From NCBI GenBank assembly GCA_052117605.1, contig JBQKIT010000007.1: a stretch of DNA of 64,000 nucleotides; one strand, 5' to 3'. Positions 6,243 to 14,398 of this stretch are shown here, piece after piece (the stretch's first letter is position 1; each line of letters starts with the position of its first letter). The position numbers and the translations under genes are program-made. This DNA is from CAG-791 sp000431495 (lineage in GTDB: Bacteria; Bacillota; Clostridia; Lachnospirales; Lachnospiraceae). The notes under the pieces were generated by a model. That model did not search any database, was not told the DNA's origin, and saw only the letters and a list, made by a program, of their open reading frames with translations.

Positions 6243-6289
6243 AAAAAAGCTGCCTCCGCCTGCGCAGCTCTGCGCTTCGTGAGACAGCC
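6243..6289 (-). terminator. Terminator behind bioY
   Basis: On the minus strand GCTGTCTC pairs with GAGGCAGC (one G-T pair) around a 24-base loop and is followed by TTTTTT. It separates bioY from the DUF1284 gene. Confidence 0.75.
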
Positions 6290-6314
6290 TTTACCGATTT
6301 AAGAAATCTTTTCC

Positions 6315-6878
6315 TTACGCCTCAGCCACCGTCATTTTCGCAAGAGCCTTCTCGATCGGAAGGCTGATGAGAATTACGACAACCATTTTCAGGAAATCTC
6401 CGGGCAGGAACGGGATCACGCAAAGTCCCATTGCCGCAGCAACTCCGCTTCCGCTGACCACGCAGAACCATGCCGTTCCGATTGCGTACAGAACAACGGT
6501 TCCGATTACCATGGAAAGGAACATCCAGAGAATCCGAAGCTTTCCTGTCTGATTCTTACCGAACTTCCAGTACAGAAGACCGGTCAGAAATGCAAGAACC
6601 GGGTATGCCACAATATAGCCGCCCGTCATTCCGGCAATGCAGGAAACACCTGCACTGTATCCCGCAAAAACAGGAACGCCGACTGCTCCAAGCAGTACAT
6701 AGATCAGCTGGGAAAGAAAGCCAAGCTTCGCCCCGAGCAGCACACCGGCCAGCATAACCGCAAACGTGCAGAGCGAAATCGGAACCGGTCCGATCGGTAC
6801 CGAGATCGGTGCCAGAATGCAGGTGATTGCTGCACACATTGCGCACAGCACTAAATTTCTTGTCTGATTACTCTTCAT
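6315..6878 (-). CDS. bioY: BioY biotin transporter S component
   Basis: A 187-residue membrane protein with about six hydrophobic segments. Typical BioY blocks are the N-terminal TRNLVLCAMCAAITCILAPISVPIG, PISLCTFAVMLAGVLLG and the mid-protein GGYIVAYPVLAFLTGLL. BioY binds biotin and works alone or with an ECF energising module (EcfA/EcfT), not encoded here. The gene stands behind a BirA-type operator and ends at a terminator, so it is a one-gene biotin-regulated unit. No biotin synthesis gene is in the window, consistent with reliance on uptake. Confidence 0.95.
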   Translation of the reverse strand: MKSNQTRNLVLCAMCAAITCILAPISVPIGPVPISLCTFAVMLAGVLLGAKLGFLSQLIYVLLGAVGVPVFAGYSAGVSCIAGMTGGYIVAYPVLAFLTGLLYWKFGKNQTGKLRILWMFLSMVIGTVVLYAIGTAWFCVVSGSGVAAAMGLCVIPFLPGDFLKMVVVILISLPIEKALAKMTVAEA

Positions 6879-6967
6879 TGTGAATACCCTCTCATTTCGT
6901 CTGATTTCATTTCATCTGATTTTCCCGGATAAAATTCCATGAGCAAGGGTAACACTCCGCCCTTTTA

Positions 6968-6999
6968 TTGTCAACTTGTATTTTGTGAAAGGTTGACAA
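6968..6999 (-). promoter_or_regulatory. BirA-type operator upstream of bioY
   Basis: TTGTCAAC (6968-6975) and GTTGACAA (6992-6999) are perfect inverse copies separated by 16 bases. The arrangement fits the Firmicutes BirA site TTGTTAACC-N15-GGTTAACAA. It lies 90 bases before the bioY ATG, where biotinylated BirA would repress. Confidence 0.8.
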
Positions 7000-7035
7000 T
7001 CGTATAAATCTTGTCAAGCATGCTCCGGTGCTGCT

Positions 7036-7542
7036 TCAGAGCTCTCCCCTCTGCACGATTTTTCTTGCTGCCTTCATCACCGGGAGAAACAGCACACTGC
7101 AAAGAATAAAATTACTGACGCCGTGCACGATGTCATACGGGATTCCTGCAATCCACCATGCAATCGCTGCCTTTGGGCCGCTGATAACCCAATACGGAAT
7201 CGCACAGGCTGCTCCGAAGAATAAGCCAAACAGGGCTGCAAAAATACAGTACCACCAGTACCCGTCCGCATCCTTCGGAAAACGCCGGTGCATCAAAGAG
7301 ACCGCAAGAATTTCCACCGGCCACACGTACAGGTACATCACAACCCACAGTCCGCTCCCGAATACCAGCGTTTCCACACCGGTAAACGCGAAGGAGACCA
7401 GATACGTCTTTTTCCCGTAAAGAAGAGTAAAGACGAGAAAAAGGAACGTGACGAGTTCTACATTCGGAAGAAAATCCAGCGCTCTTTTCACCGCTTCCAG
7501 CAAGGCCAGCATCATGGCCATTTCGGCAAGATCTTTTGTCAC
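7036..7542 (-). CDS. ECF transporter S component, probably for cobalamin
   Basis: A 168-residue integral membrane protein with about five or six hydrophobic segments and an ECF S-component pattern (short polar N-terminus MTKDLAEMAMMLALLEAVK, Gly- and aromatic-rich helices, a positively charged end). It would bind a vitamin and need a shared EcfA/EcfT module encoded elsewhere. Its ATG overlaps the stop of the DUF4430 gene by four bases, so the two are translationally coupled. The substrate is inferred: the partner domain DUF4430 is related to the transcobalamin C-terminal domain, and the divergent neighbours are B12-dependent methionine genes. Confidence 0.75.
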   Translation of the reverse strand: MTKDLAEMAMMLALLEAVKRALDFLPNVELVTFLFLVFTLLYGKKTYLVSFAFTGVETLVFGSGLWVVMYLYVWPVEILAVSLMHRRFPKDADGYWWYCIFAALFGLFFGAACAIPYWVISGPKAAIAWWIAGIPYDIVHGVSNFILCSVLFLPVMKAARKIVQRGEL

Positions 7543-7955
7543 TGCTGCGAGCTCTCGTAGGCAAAACGGAAGGAATCTCCGTCAGCAACGGGCTGCTGAT
7601 CCGCTCCGTACTGCCCATACTCTCCGTTCACATAAATTGCCCAGTAAGCACCGTCCTTATCGTAGTCTGCCGTTTCTCCATTAATGGCCGTGATAAAGAG
7701 GCCGTAGTCGCTGCTGGTTCCTTCATAGGAAAAGTCTCCGGCTTCCTGAAGCTCATCCATCAGCCCGCTCAGATACTCTGCATCTGTTCTTCCTTCATAG
7801 GTTTTTGTACTTCCGTCTGCAGCCGTTACCTCCACGGTATATGCCTTTTCGCCCGTCTGCGCCTTCGGCCCGAACACTTTATATACACCAAGGAAAACCA
7901 CAATGACCGCGATCACTGCCACAACAGCTGCAATTATTTTCTTGTTCTTATTCAT
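7539..7955 (-). CDS. Membrane-anchored DUF4430 protein, putative cobalamin binder
   Basis: A 138-residue protein with an N-terminal membrane anchor (residues 7-28) and an extracellular DUF4430 domain. DUF4430 is marked by the strand pair YTVEVTAADGSTKTYEG and the block YWAIYVNGEYGQYGADQQPVADGDSFRFAYE. DUF4430 resembles the C-terminal domain of transcobalamin/intrinsic factor and is often next to ECF S components in Clostridia. The start at 7955 is chosen because AAGGAG lies seven bases upstream; the frame is open further but lacks a site. It may present corrinoids to the S component encoded next. No cobalamin riboswitch was recognised in its leader. Confidence 0.8.
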   Translation of the reverse strand: MNKNKKIIAAVVAVIAVIVVFLGVYKVFGPKAQTGEKAYTVEVTAADGSTKTYEGRTDAEYLSGLMDELQEAGDFSYEGTSSDYGLFITAINGETADYDKDGAYWAIYVNGEYGQYGADQQPVADGDSFRFAYESSQQ

Positions 7956-8125
7956 GTTCTCTCCTTTGCTCCCAAGCAAATCCGCAGGCTTCTCCCTCAT
8001 TCCCGGATGCTGCGATTTCCCATGAGATCCTTCAAATTTCTTTCCTGCTATTGGAAAGCTTCGTTTATAATATGGAGAAATCAAATTCATTTCAACCATC
8101 AGATTCCATGAAGACGGAGAACATT

Positions 8126-9016
8126 ATGAAAATTACACAGATTTTTGCGGAACACGAAGTTACCATCTCTTTTGAAGTGTTTCCTCCGAAAACAGACGAC
8201 CGTTATGCCACCGTCGAAAAGGCAGCGTGCGAAATTGCCGCACTCCATCCGTCTTTCATGAGCGTCACCTATGGTGCCGGCGGAGGCACCTCCAAAAACA
8301 CGGCTTCCATCGCCGCAGACATTCAGGATAAATTTCATACACCGGTTCTTGCTCACCTGACCTGTGTATCCTCCACCCGCGAGCACGTCCGCAATATGGT
8401 CAGCATTTACAAGGAAAAAGGCATCGAGAACATCATGGCGCTTCGCGGTGATATTCCGAAGGAGGGCCGTTCCATTTTCGAATACAATCATGCCTGTGAG
8501 CTGATTCACGACATCAAGTCCATCGACGACAGCTTCTGCATCGGCGGTGCCTGCTATCCGGAGGGACATGTGGAATGCGAAAGTCCTTCCGCCGACATCC
8601 GTTATCTGAAGGAAAAGGTCGATGCCGGTCTGGACTTTCTGACCACGCAGATGTTCTTCGACAACAACATGCTCTACAACTTCCTGTACCGCATTCGCGA
8701 GGCAGGAATTGATGTTCCGGTTCTTCCCGGCATCATGCCCATCACCAACAGGAAGCAGGTTGCCCGGAGCGTCGCCCTTTCCGGCTCCACGGTCCCGCAG
8801 CGCTTCCGCATGATGGTGGACCGCTTCGGAGATGACCCTGCCAAGATGAAGCAGGCCGGAGTCATCTATGCAACAGAGCAGATCATCGATCTGATCTCCA
8901 ATGGTGTCACGCATATCCATGTTTATTCGATGAATAAGCCGGACATCGCCGCAGGCATCATGCAGTCCCTGGATGCCATCTGGGACCATTCATTCACACA
9001 GAAGAACAAGTTCTGA
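8126..9016 (+). CDS. metF: Methylenetetrahydrofolate reductase
   Basis: A 296-residue TIM-barrel flavoprotein that reduces 5,10-methylene-THF to 5-methyl-THF, the methyl donor for the methionine synthase two genes downstream. Recognisable blocks are ISFEVFPPK near the N-terminus, SVTYGAGGGTSKNT, HLTCVSS, NIMALRGD and TTQMFFDN. The start at 8126 has GGAG seven bases upstream; ATGs at 8051 and 8108 are in frame but lack sites. A TATAAT at 8066-8071 is a possible -10. It opens a three-gene operon with the MetH reactivation gene and metH, divergent from the probable B12-uptake pair. Its length is normal for the family. Confidence 0.95.
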   Translation: MKITQIFAEHEVTISFEVFPPKTDDRYATVEKAACEIAALHPSFMSVTYGAGGGTSKNTASIAADIQDKFHTPVLAHLTCVSSTREHVRNMVSIYKEKGIENIMALRGDIPKEGRSIFEYNHACELIHDIKSIDDSFCIGGACYPEGHVECESPSADIRYLKEKVDAGLDFLTTQMFFDNNMLYNFLYRIREAGIDVPVLPGIMPITNRKQVARSVALSGSTVPQRFRMMVDRFGDDPAKMKQAGVIYATEQIIDLISNGVTHIHVYSMNKPDIAAGIMQSLDAIWDHSFTQKNKF

Positions 9017-9030
9017 CGGTACATGAAATT

Positions 9031-9738
9031 ATGACGTTATATGAAGCAAGCGGCAGCAGCATCACCATTCCGCAAAAAGAGGTATTTCGATATCTGGGCT
9101 ATCGGGGCATTTCTCCGGACGATGCCGTTCTTTCCCGCATTTCAGACTGCGTGCAGACATTGATGCGGGAAAGCCGCCCCAGAAGTGTCTGGGCCCGGTA
9201 TCCCCTGACACTTTCTGCTCCGAAGGAGCCCTCTGACAAAGTGCAGGCACCTGCAGATGAAATTTCCATTCCCGGCCTTCGCTTTTCCAGCCGTCAGCTT
9301 GCAAAAAATCTGCAGGGCTGCAGCTGCGTTGTGCTGATGGCTGCCACCATCGGGCCCGGTGCAGATTTTCTCATTCGCCGCGCAGAGGCCATAAGCATGG
9401 TGGACGCCGCCATTTACCAGGCGGCGGGAGCCGCGATGGCAGAAGCCTGGTGTGATGAGGTCAACCGCAGAATCATTTCCGCCATGAAGGAGCAGAGCCT
9501 GTTCCCCCGCCCCCGGTTTTCTCCCGGCTACGGCGATGTTCCGCTCTCGCTTCAGAAGGATTTCTCTGCTCTTTTGCAGATGCCCTCCACCTGCGGCATC
9601 TCGCTGACCGATACGCTTCTTATGGTTCCAGGCAAATCGGTCACCGCCTTTATCGGCTTCTCCGAAAAACCGCAGCCCTGCATTCTGGAAGGATGCGAGG
9701 CCTGCTCCAACAAGAATCACTGCGCCTACCGCAGATAA
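9031..9738 (+). CDS. MetH activation-domain protein (reductive reactivation)
   Basis: A 235-residue stand-alone version of the C-terminal activation domain of cobalamin-dependent methionine synthase, which binds S-adenosylmethionine and remethylates oxidised cobalamin. The diagnostic block is RFSPGYGDVPLSLQ at about 169-182, matching RxSxGYG in E. coli MetH. Additional features are AATIGPGAD and a C-terminal cysteine cluster, CxxxxCxxCxxxxxC, that E. coli MetH lacks. The cluster could bind an Fe-S centre that supplies the electron (inference). It lies between metF and a metH that lacks this very domain, so it is the missing piece encoded in trans. Confidence 0.9.
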   Translation: MTLYEASGSSITIPQKEVFRYLGYRGISPDDAVLSRISDCVQTLMRESRPRSVWARYPLTLSAPKEPSDKVQAPADEISIPGLRFSSRQLAKNLQGCSCVVLMAATIGPGADFLIRRAEAISMVDAAIYQAAGAAMAEAWCDEVNRRIISAMKEQSLFPRPRFSPGYGDVPLSLQKDFSALLQMPSTCGISLTDTLLMVPGKSVTAFIGFSEKPQPCILEGCEACSNKNHCAYRR

Positions 9739-9751
9739 AGGAGTACTCAGC

Positions 9752-12187
9752 ATGAGACCTGATGTAAGAGATAAGCTTGGCAAAGAATGGATTTTCTGTG
9801 ACGGTGCTACCGGAACCTATCTTCAGTCCCGCGGCCTCAGGGGCGGCGAGCTCCCGGAGCTCTGGAATCTGACACATCCTGATATCATCTCTGATCTGTA
9901 CACCGGCTTTTTGAAGGCCGGCTGCAATATCATCAACGCCAATACCTTTGGTGCCAACATTCTGAAATTCCCCGATCAGCTGGAGGAAATCATCTCTTCG
10001 GCAATTGCACTTGCAAAGAAGGCAAGAACCGACTGCGGCCGTGAAGAGGATGCCTATATTGCGCTTGACATCGGCCCCACCGGAAAGCTTCTGGAGCCCC
10101 TTGGTGATCTCTCCTTTGAACAGGCGATTGATACCTTCGCACAGGTTGTCCGCATCGGAGCTTCCTGCGGTGCCGATCTGATTCTCATCGAAACCATGAA
10201 TGACACCTATGAGATCAAGGCTGCCATTCTTGCCGCCAGAGAGAACTGTGATCTTCCGGTTCTTGCTACCACCACCTTTGACCGCAACGGCCAGCTTCTG
10301 ACGGGTGCCGGTGTCGAGGCGGTTGTCCCTCTTCTCGAAAGCCTTCATGTGGATGCTCTCGGCGTCAACTGCTCACTCGGCCCGCATGAGATGAAGCCAA
10401 TCGTAAAGCGTCTCGTCGATGCCTCCTCCATTCCCGTAATCGTCAACCCGAATGCAGGACTTCCCCGCGAAGAAAACGGCAGAACCGTCTTCGATGTCAC
10501 CCCCGAGGATTTCGCCGCCACCATGTCCGAGCTTGCGGATCTCGGCATCCAGGTTGCGGGGGGCTGCTGCGGCACAACCTTTGAGCACATTCGTCAGGAG
10601 ATTGAAGCGTTAAAGAAAAAGCCGTTCCGGGCACCGGTGCCAAAGCACCGCACTGTTGTCACCAGCTTCTCGCGGGCCGTCGAAATCGGCCCCCGCTGCG
10701 TTGTCATCGGCGAACGAATTAACCCGACCGGAAAGAAGCGCTTCAAGCAGGCGCTGCGCGATCAGGACCTTCCCTACATTCTTCAGGAGGGACTGAATCA
10801 GGAGGATGCCGGCGCCGACATCCTGGATGTCAATGTCGGTCTGCCGGAAATCGATGAGCCCGCCATGATGGAGACCGTCATCAAGCGCCTTCAGGGCGTC
10901 ACCGGGCTTCCGCTGCAGATTGATACCACCGATGTCCAGGCTCTGGAGCGTGCGCTCCGCTGCTACAACGGAAAGCCCATGATCAATTCCGTCAACGGCA
11001 AGAAAGAGAACATCGAAGCCGTCATGCCCCTTGTGTCAAAATACGGCGGCGTTCTCGTCTGCCTTGCTCTGGATGAGGAAGGCATTCCCGCGACCGCCGA
11101 CGGCCGCATGGCAGTTGCCCGTAAGATTTACGCTGCTGCAGACAAATACGGTATTTCCCATGATGATCTTGTCATCGATGGTCTTTGCATGACTATTTCC
11201 TCTGACAGCACCGGTGCTCTGGCGACACTTGAAACGCTTCGCCGGGTACGGGATGAGCTGCACGGCAGGACCATTCTCGGCGTTTCCAATATTTCTTTCG
11301 GGCTTCCTGCCAGAGAGCTGGTCAATGCGCACTTTCTTACCATGGCCATGCAAAGCGGTCTCTCCTGTGCCATCATCAACCCCGGCAATGAGCCGATGAT
11401 GCAGGCATATCGGGCAAGTCTCGCGCTCCTGAATCAGGACGAGCAGTGCATGGGCTTTATTGATGCCTATCACGATTATGTGCCCCTTGCCAAACGATCG
11501 GCAGCCGACAGCGCTTCTGCCTCTCCGGATGGCACTGCTTCCGCCGCTCCCGCCGTCTCACAGGCCTCCGGGCACGGTGCTCTCTATCAAGCAATCGAAC
11601 GGGGAATGAAGGAAAAAGCAGCTTCCGCGACTCAGGATGGACTCAAGGATCATTCCGGACTGGACCTCATCAATGAAGAGCTGATCCCTGCCCTTGATCA
11701 GGTCGGACAGGGCTTTGAAAAGGGAACTGTTTTTCTCCCGCAGCTTCTGATGAGCGCGGAGGCAGCCAAGGCAGCCTTTGCCGTCATCAAGGATTCCATG
11801 GCCGGTCAGCCACAGTCAATCAAAGCCAAAGTCATCCTCGCAACCGTCAAGGGTGACATTCATGATATCGGAAAGAATATTGTAAAGGTGATGCTGGAAA
11901 ATTACGGATATGATGTGATTGATCTTGGAAAGGATGTACCGCCTGAGGTCATCGTGGAAACTGCGATCCGGGAGCAGGTCACACTGGTCGGCCTGTCGGC
12001 ATTGATGACCACCACGGTAGTGAGTATGGAAGAGACGATACGCCAGCTCCGGAAGAAGAAACCGGACTGCCGTGTCATGGTTGGCGGCGCTGTCATGACG
12101 CAGGAGTATGCTGACGCGATCGGTGCCGATTTCTATGGAAAAGACGCAATGGCATCAGTCCGGTATGCCGATTCCCTTTTTGCGTAA
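9752..12187 (+). CDS. metH: Cobalamin-dependent methionine synthase lacking the activation domain
   Basis: An 811-residue enzyme that transfers the methyl of 5-methyl-THF to homocysteine through cobalamin. Residues 1-290 are the homocysteine/Zn domain (C207, C272, C273), about 300-580 the pterin-binding barrel (GERINPTGKKRFK), 605-690 the four-helix cap and 690-811 the B12-binding Rossmann domain with D702-x-H704-x-x-G707, H704 being the cobalt ligand. E. coli MetH is about 1,230 residues; the missing C-terminal reactivation domain is the separate protein upstream. Residues 583-608 form an unusual Ala/Ser-rich linker between barrel and cap. AGGAG precedes the ATG, and a strong terminator follows the stop. 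Confidence 0.97.
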   Translation: MRPDVRDKLGKEWIFCDGATGTYLQSRGLRGGELPELWNLTHPDIISDLYTGFLKAGCNIINANTFGANILKFPDQLEEIISSAIALAKKARTDCGREEDAYIALDIGPTGKLLEPLGDLSFEQAIDTFAQVVRIGASCGADLILIETMNDTYEIKAAILAARENCDLPVLATTTFDRNGQLLTGAGVEAVVPLLESLHVDALGVNCSLGPHEMKPIVKRLVDASSIPVIVNPNAGLPREENGRTVFDVTPEDFAATMSELADLGIQVAGGCCGTTFEHIRQEIEALKKKPFRAPVPKHRTVVTSFSRAVEIGPRCVVIGERINPTGKKRFKQALRDQDLPYILQEGLNQEDAGADILDVNVGLPEIDEPAMMETVIKRLQGVTGLPLQIDTTDVQALERALRCYNGKPMINSVNGKKENIEAVMPLVSKYGGVLVCLALDEEGIPATADGRMAVARKIYAAADKYGISHDDLVIDGLCMTISSDSTGALATLETLRRVRDELHGRTILGVSNISFGLPARELVNAHFLTMAMQSGLSCAIINPGNEPMMQAYRASLALLNQDEQCMGFIDAYHDYVPLAKRSAADSASASPDGTASAAPAVSQASGHGALYQAIERGMKEKAASATQDGLKDHSGLDLINEELIPALDQVGQGFEKGTVFLPQLLMSAEAAKAAFAVIKDSMAGQPQSIKAKVILATVKGDIHDIGKNIVKVMLENYGYDVIDLGKDVPPEVIVETAIREQVTLVGLSALMTTTVVSMEETIRQLRKKKPDCRVMVGGAVMTQEYADAIGADFYGKDAMASVRYADSLFA

Positions 12188-12199
12188 CTGCCACAGAAA

Positions 12200-12240
12200 G
12201 GGCGTGTGAAAAACTTTCGTTTTTCACACGCCCCTTTTTT
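12200..12240 (+). terminator. Bidirectional terminator behind metH
   Basis: GGGCGTGTGAAAAAC pairs perfectly with GTTTTTCACACGCCC around TTTC and is followed by CTTTTTT. The A-rich arm gives a weaker T-run on the other strand, and the convergent HD gene ends inside the tail at 12239. Confidence 0.9.
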
Positions 12241-12751
12241 ACTGATGCGAAGCCAGCACAATATGACGAGTATGGTAAGCCCTGTGGGTTCCCTCCATCA
12301 CAGCGGCATACTTATCTGCCAGCGTAATGATTACGCCCTCCACCGATCTCGGCCTCCCCGGGCGCACCGGCCACATGTGTGTTTCAATCATATTCAGTGT
12401 CTTGTCATCATACCCATCCAGAATCTTCTTCGCAACCTCAACAGAGTCCACCGGATGCTGCTGGCTGCACTCGAAATTATTCCGGTATTTCTGATGGCGT
12501 CCCATAATGCCGAGATCATGGCACAGAGCCGCACGAACCACATCTTTCATATCCGTCCGTACATGAATGCGGGACAGAAGAATGCACAGAACAATGCTGA
12601 TGACCGCTACATTGATGGAATGCACGGCAACGGTTGTCCGGACATGATGGATCTGATAAAACGCATCCTGAAATTCCGGTGTCTCAATGACATCGGTTCC
12701 ATACATAAACAGAATATCTTTCACATTATGAAGGGAATAATTTCCGCTCAA
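12239..12751 (-). CDS. HD-domain phosphohydrolase
   Basis: A 170-residue metal-dependent HD-superfamily protein. The metal ligands are visible: a first His in TTVAVHSINVA (about residue 44), the HD pair in ALCHDLGIMGR (about residues 77-78) and a later Asp in ITLADKY. Such proteins hydrolyse phosphoester or nucleotide substrates; the substrate here cannot be told. The start is TTG at 12751, chosen because AAGGAG lies six bases before it and no ATG matches. It is probably the last gene of a unit with the NUDIX and ACT genes upstream on the same strand. Confidence 0.88.
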   Translation of the reverse strand: MSGNYSLHNVKDILFMYGTDVIETPEFQDAFYQIHHVRTTVAVHSINVAVISIVLCILLSRIHVRTDMKDVVRAALCHDLGIMGRHQKYRNNFECSQQHPVDSVEVAKKILDGYDDKTLNMIETHMWPVRPGRPRSVEGVIITLADKYAAVMEGTHRAYHTRHIVLASHQ

Positions 12752-12806
12752 GCCAGTCTCCTTTCCCGCATTTCTTTCCAGCTTCGATCGATATCATACG
12801 CTCCGC

Positions 12807-13355
12807 TCAGATTTCTCCGCGGGCTCTCAATTCCCGAAGCAAAAGTGTCAGATACATGGTCTTTGCATCCCGTAGCTTACCTGCAAGAACTGCATCTGTC
12901 AATTCCTCCAGCGAATAAGCAGCGACATCAAGATCCTCATCACTGTCCAGATGCTGTCCTCGGAATGCACCCTTTCTGGCATAATACAGCTCAATGACCT
13001 CTGTATCATAGGCCGGTGTCGGCATCATGGAGCCCAGGTATTTCCAGTCACAGCCTTCATAGCCCGTCTCCTCCACAATCTCACGCATCGCCGTCATAAG
13101 AGGATCTTCGCCCTTTTCCTTCTTCCCCGCCGGAAATTCGAGCGTCTCCTGCTCCTGCGCATATCGCCATTGTCTTACAAGGAAGAATTTTCCATCCTCA
13201 TTCTCCAGTGCGATTCCGACGCCGCCAGGGTGTTCCACAACCTCACGCTCCACAATCTGGCCGTCCGGCATTTCCGCTTCATCCTTACGGACACGGAGAA
13301 TCTGCCCTTCGAATATAATATCCTTCTTCCGGGTTTTCTGTGTAAGATCATGCAT
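12807..13355 (-). CDS. NUDIX hydrolase (ADP-ribose pyrophosphatase type)
   Basis: A 182-residue NUDIX protein. The full Nudix box GX5EX7REUXEEXGU is present at about residues 77-99 (begins GKKEKGE and ends REIVEETGY). The preceding VRQWRYAQEQETLEFPAG block is typical of ADP-ribose diphosphatases, which split ADP-ribose to AMP and ribose-5-phosphate. The start is well supported by AGGAGG nine bases upstream. It lies 18 bases behind the ACT-domain gene on the same strand, so the two are likely co-transcribed. Specificity is inferred from subfamily resemblance. Confidence 0.92.
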   Translation of the reverse strand: MHDLTQKTRKKDIIFEGQILRVRKDEAEMPDGQIVEREVVEHPGGVGIALENEDGKFFLVRQWRYAQEQETLEFPAGKKEKGEDPLMTAMREIVEETGYEGCDWKYLGSMMPTPAYDTEVIELYYARKGAFRGQHLDSDEDLDVAAYSLEELTDAVLAGKLRDAKTMYLTLLLRELRARGEI

Positions 13356-13372
13356 AATCCTGCCTCCTGTAA

Positions 13373-13777
13373 TCAGAGCATCCGGTATCCGCGCCAGGTC
13401 AGGGCCTCTTCCACGCCTTCAATATCCTGTGAGTGGAACACGGCAATCATCTCTCCGCTCTCGCGGTCATGAGACATATAGATATAATCAATATTGATTC
13501 CCGCATCGGCAACCGTCTTCAGCAGAGCGTTCAGACTCCCGACCTCATCCGAGATAACCGCTGCGTATACGCTGTCTGCATGACACAGATAGCCGGCTTT
13601 CTCCAGGATCTTCTGTGCCTTCTTCCCATCCTCCAGCAGAAACCGCACGATCCCGAATTCTGCACTGTCATTGACAATCATGGCCTGCAGGTTGATGTTG
13701 TTTTCCATCAGGATGTCCGTCATTTTACTGAGGGCGCCCTTCTCGTTCTCCGAGAAAATTGAAATCTGTTCCAGCAT
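13373..13777 (-). CDS. Tandem ACT-domain protein
   Basis: A 134-residue protein of two ACT domains: residues 1-66 (LEQISIFSENEKGALSKMTDIL as the first strand-helix) and 68-134 (SVYAAVISDEVGSLNALLKTV). ACT pairs bind amino acids and regulate enzymes or transport. The stand-alone form is common in Clostridia and of unknown target. GGAGG lies directly before the ATG. It heads a cluster with the NUDIX and HD genes. I see no enzyme domain. Confidence 0.85.
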   Translation of the reverse strand: MLEQISIFSENEKGALSKMTDILMENNINLQAMIVNDSAEFGIVRFLLEDGKKAQKILEKAGYLCHADSVYAAVISDEVGSLNALLKTVADAGINIDYIYMSHDRESGEMIAVFHSQDIEGVEEALTWRGYRML

Positions 13778-13931
13778 AATTCCTCCGTTTGGCTGCTATC
13801 CCCTGACATTTAATATTAGGCCTCTTCTCTGTGACATGTCAACGCAGGTTGTTTCCCGGCTGTTTTATCGGAGAGGCCTGTTTTATCCGAAAGGCAGGTT
13901 GTTTTTTTACCGGAAAGGTGCTATGTTTGTA

Positions 13932-13961
13932 GTTAATTGTTGCTAACATTTGTTAATTAAC
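13932..13961. promoter_or_regulatory. Palindromic AT-rich sites upstream of the DtxR-family gene
   Basis: GTTAATTGTTGCTAAC (13932-13947) and the perfect palindrome GTTAATTAAC (13952-13961) lie 70-100 bases before the DtxR-family ATG. Metal-dependent repressors of this family bind palindromes of this size, so autoregulation is possible. No other gene lies in 13778-14029. Confidence 0.4.
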
Positions 13962-14029
13962 ATGATTTTTTATTCATCCGGCAGAATTCCGTTCTGCCCG
14001 AACAAACCATTCAGATTTGAGGTAACGAT

Positions 14030-14398
14030 ATGACAATCGGCAGATCCGCAGAAGACTATCTGGAAGCAATTCTCATGATTCATGAGCGGCAGGGGTATGT
14101 GCGTTCCACGGACGTAGCAGAACAGCTTGGCATCTCCAAGCCAAGTGTTTCCAATGCGACCAAGCGGCTCCGTGAGAGCGAATACCTGACAACAGACCCT
14201 GCAGGCATGCTTGTTCTCACTGCTTCCGGCATGGAAATTGCCAGTCAGATCTATGCTCGCCATCGGGCTCTGACGGATTTTTTTATCCGAATCGGCGTTT
14301 CTCCGGAGCAGGCAAGAGAGGATGCCTGCAAGATTGAGCACGATATCAGCCAGGAGACCTTTGAGGCGCTCTGCCGGTACGCAGGTGAGCAGGCTTAG
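14030..14398 (+). CDS. DtxR/MntR-family metal-dependent regulator
   Basis: A 122-residue member of the iron/manganese-dependent repressor family. Residues 6-60 are the winged helix-turn-helix (SAEDYLEAILMI...VRSTDVAEQLGISKPSVSNATKRL), and residues 65-120 form the metal-binding and dimerisation helices (ARHRALTDFFIRIGVSPEQAREDACKIEHDISQET). It is short and lacks the SH3-like third domain of DtxR, so it is of the MntR type. Metal ligands expected in the family (E/H near ASQIYARHR and EHDI) are present. The stop codon overlaps that of the convergent AraC gene by three or four bases. Confidence 0.9.
   Translation: MTIGRSAEDYLEAILMIHERQGYVRSTDVAEQLGISKPSVSNATKRLRESEYLTTDPAGMLVLTASGMEIASQIYARHRALTDFFIRIGVSPEQAREDACKIEHDISQETFEALCRYAGEQA

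Noticed and set aside
7955..8126. Cobalamin or SAM riboswitch in the divergent gap
   Set aside because: I could not find a B12-box or SAM-I core; the gap is also short for two promoters plus a 200-base aptamer.
8099..8989. 296-codon minus-strand frame opposite metF
   Set aside because: metF is certain from its motifs; the antisense product has no recognisable domain.
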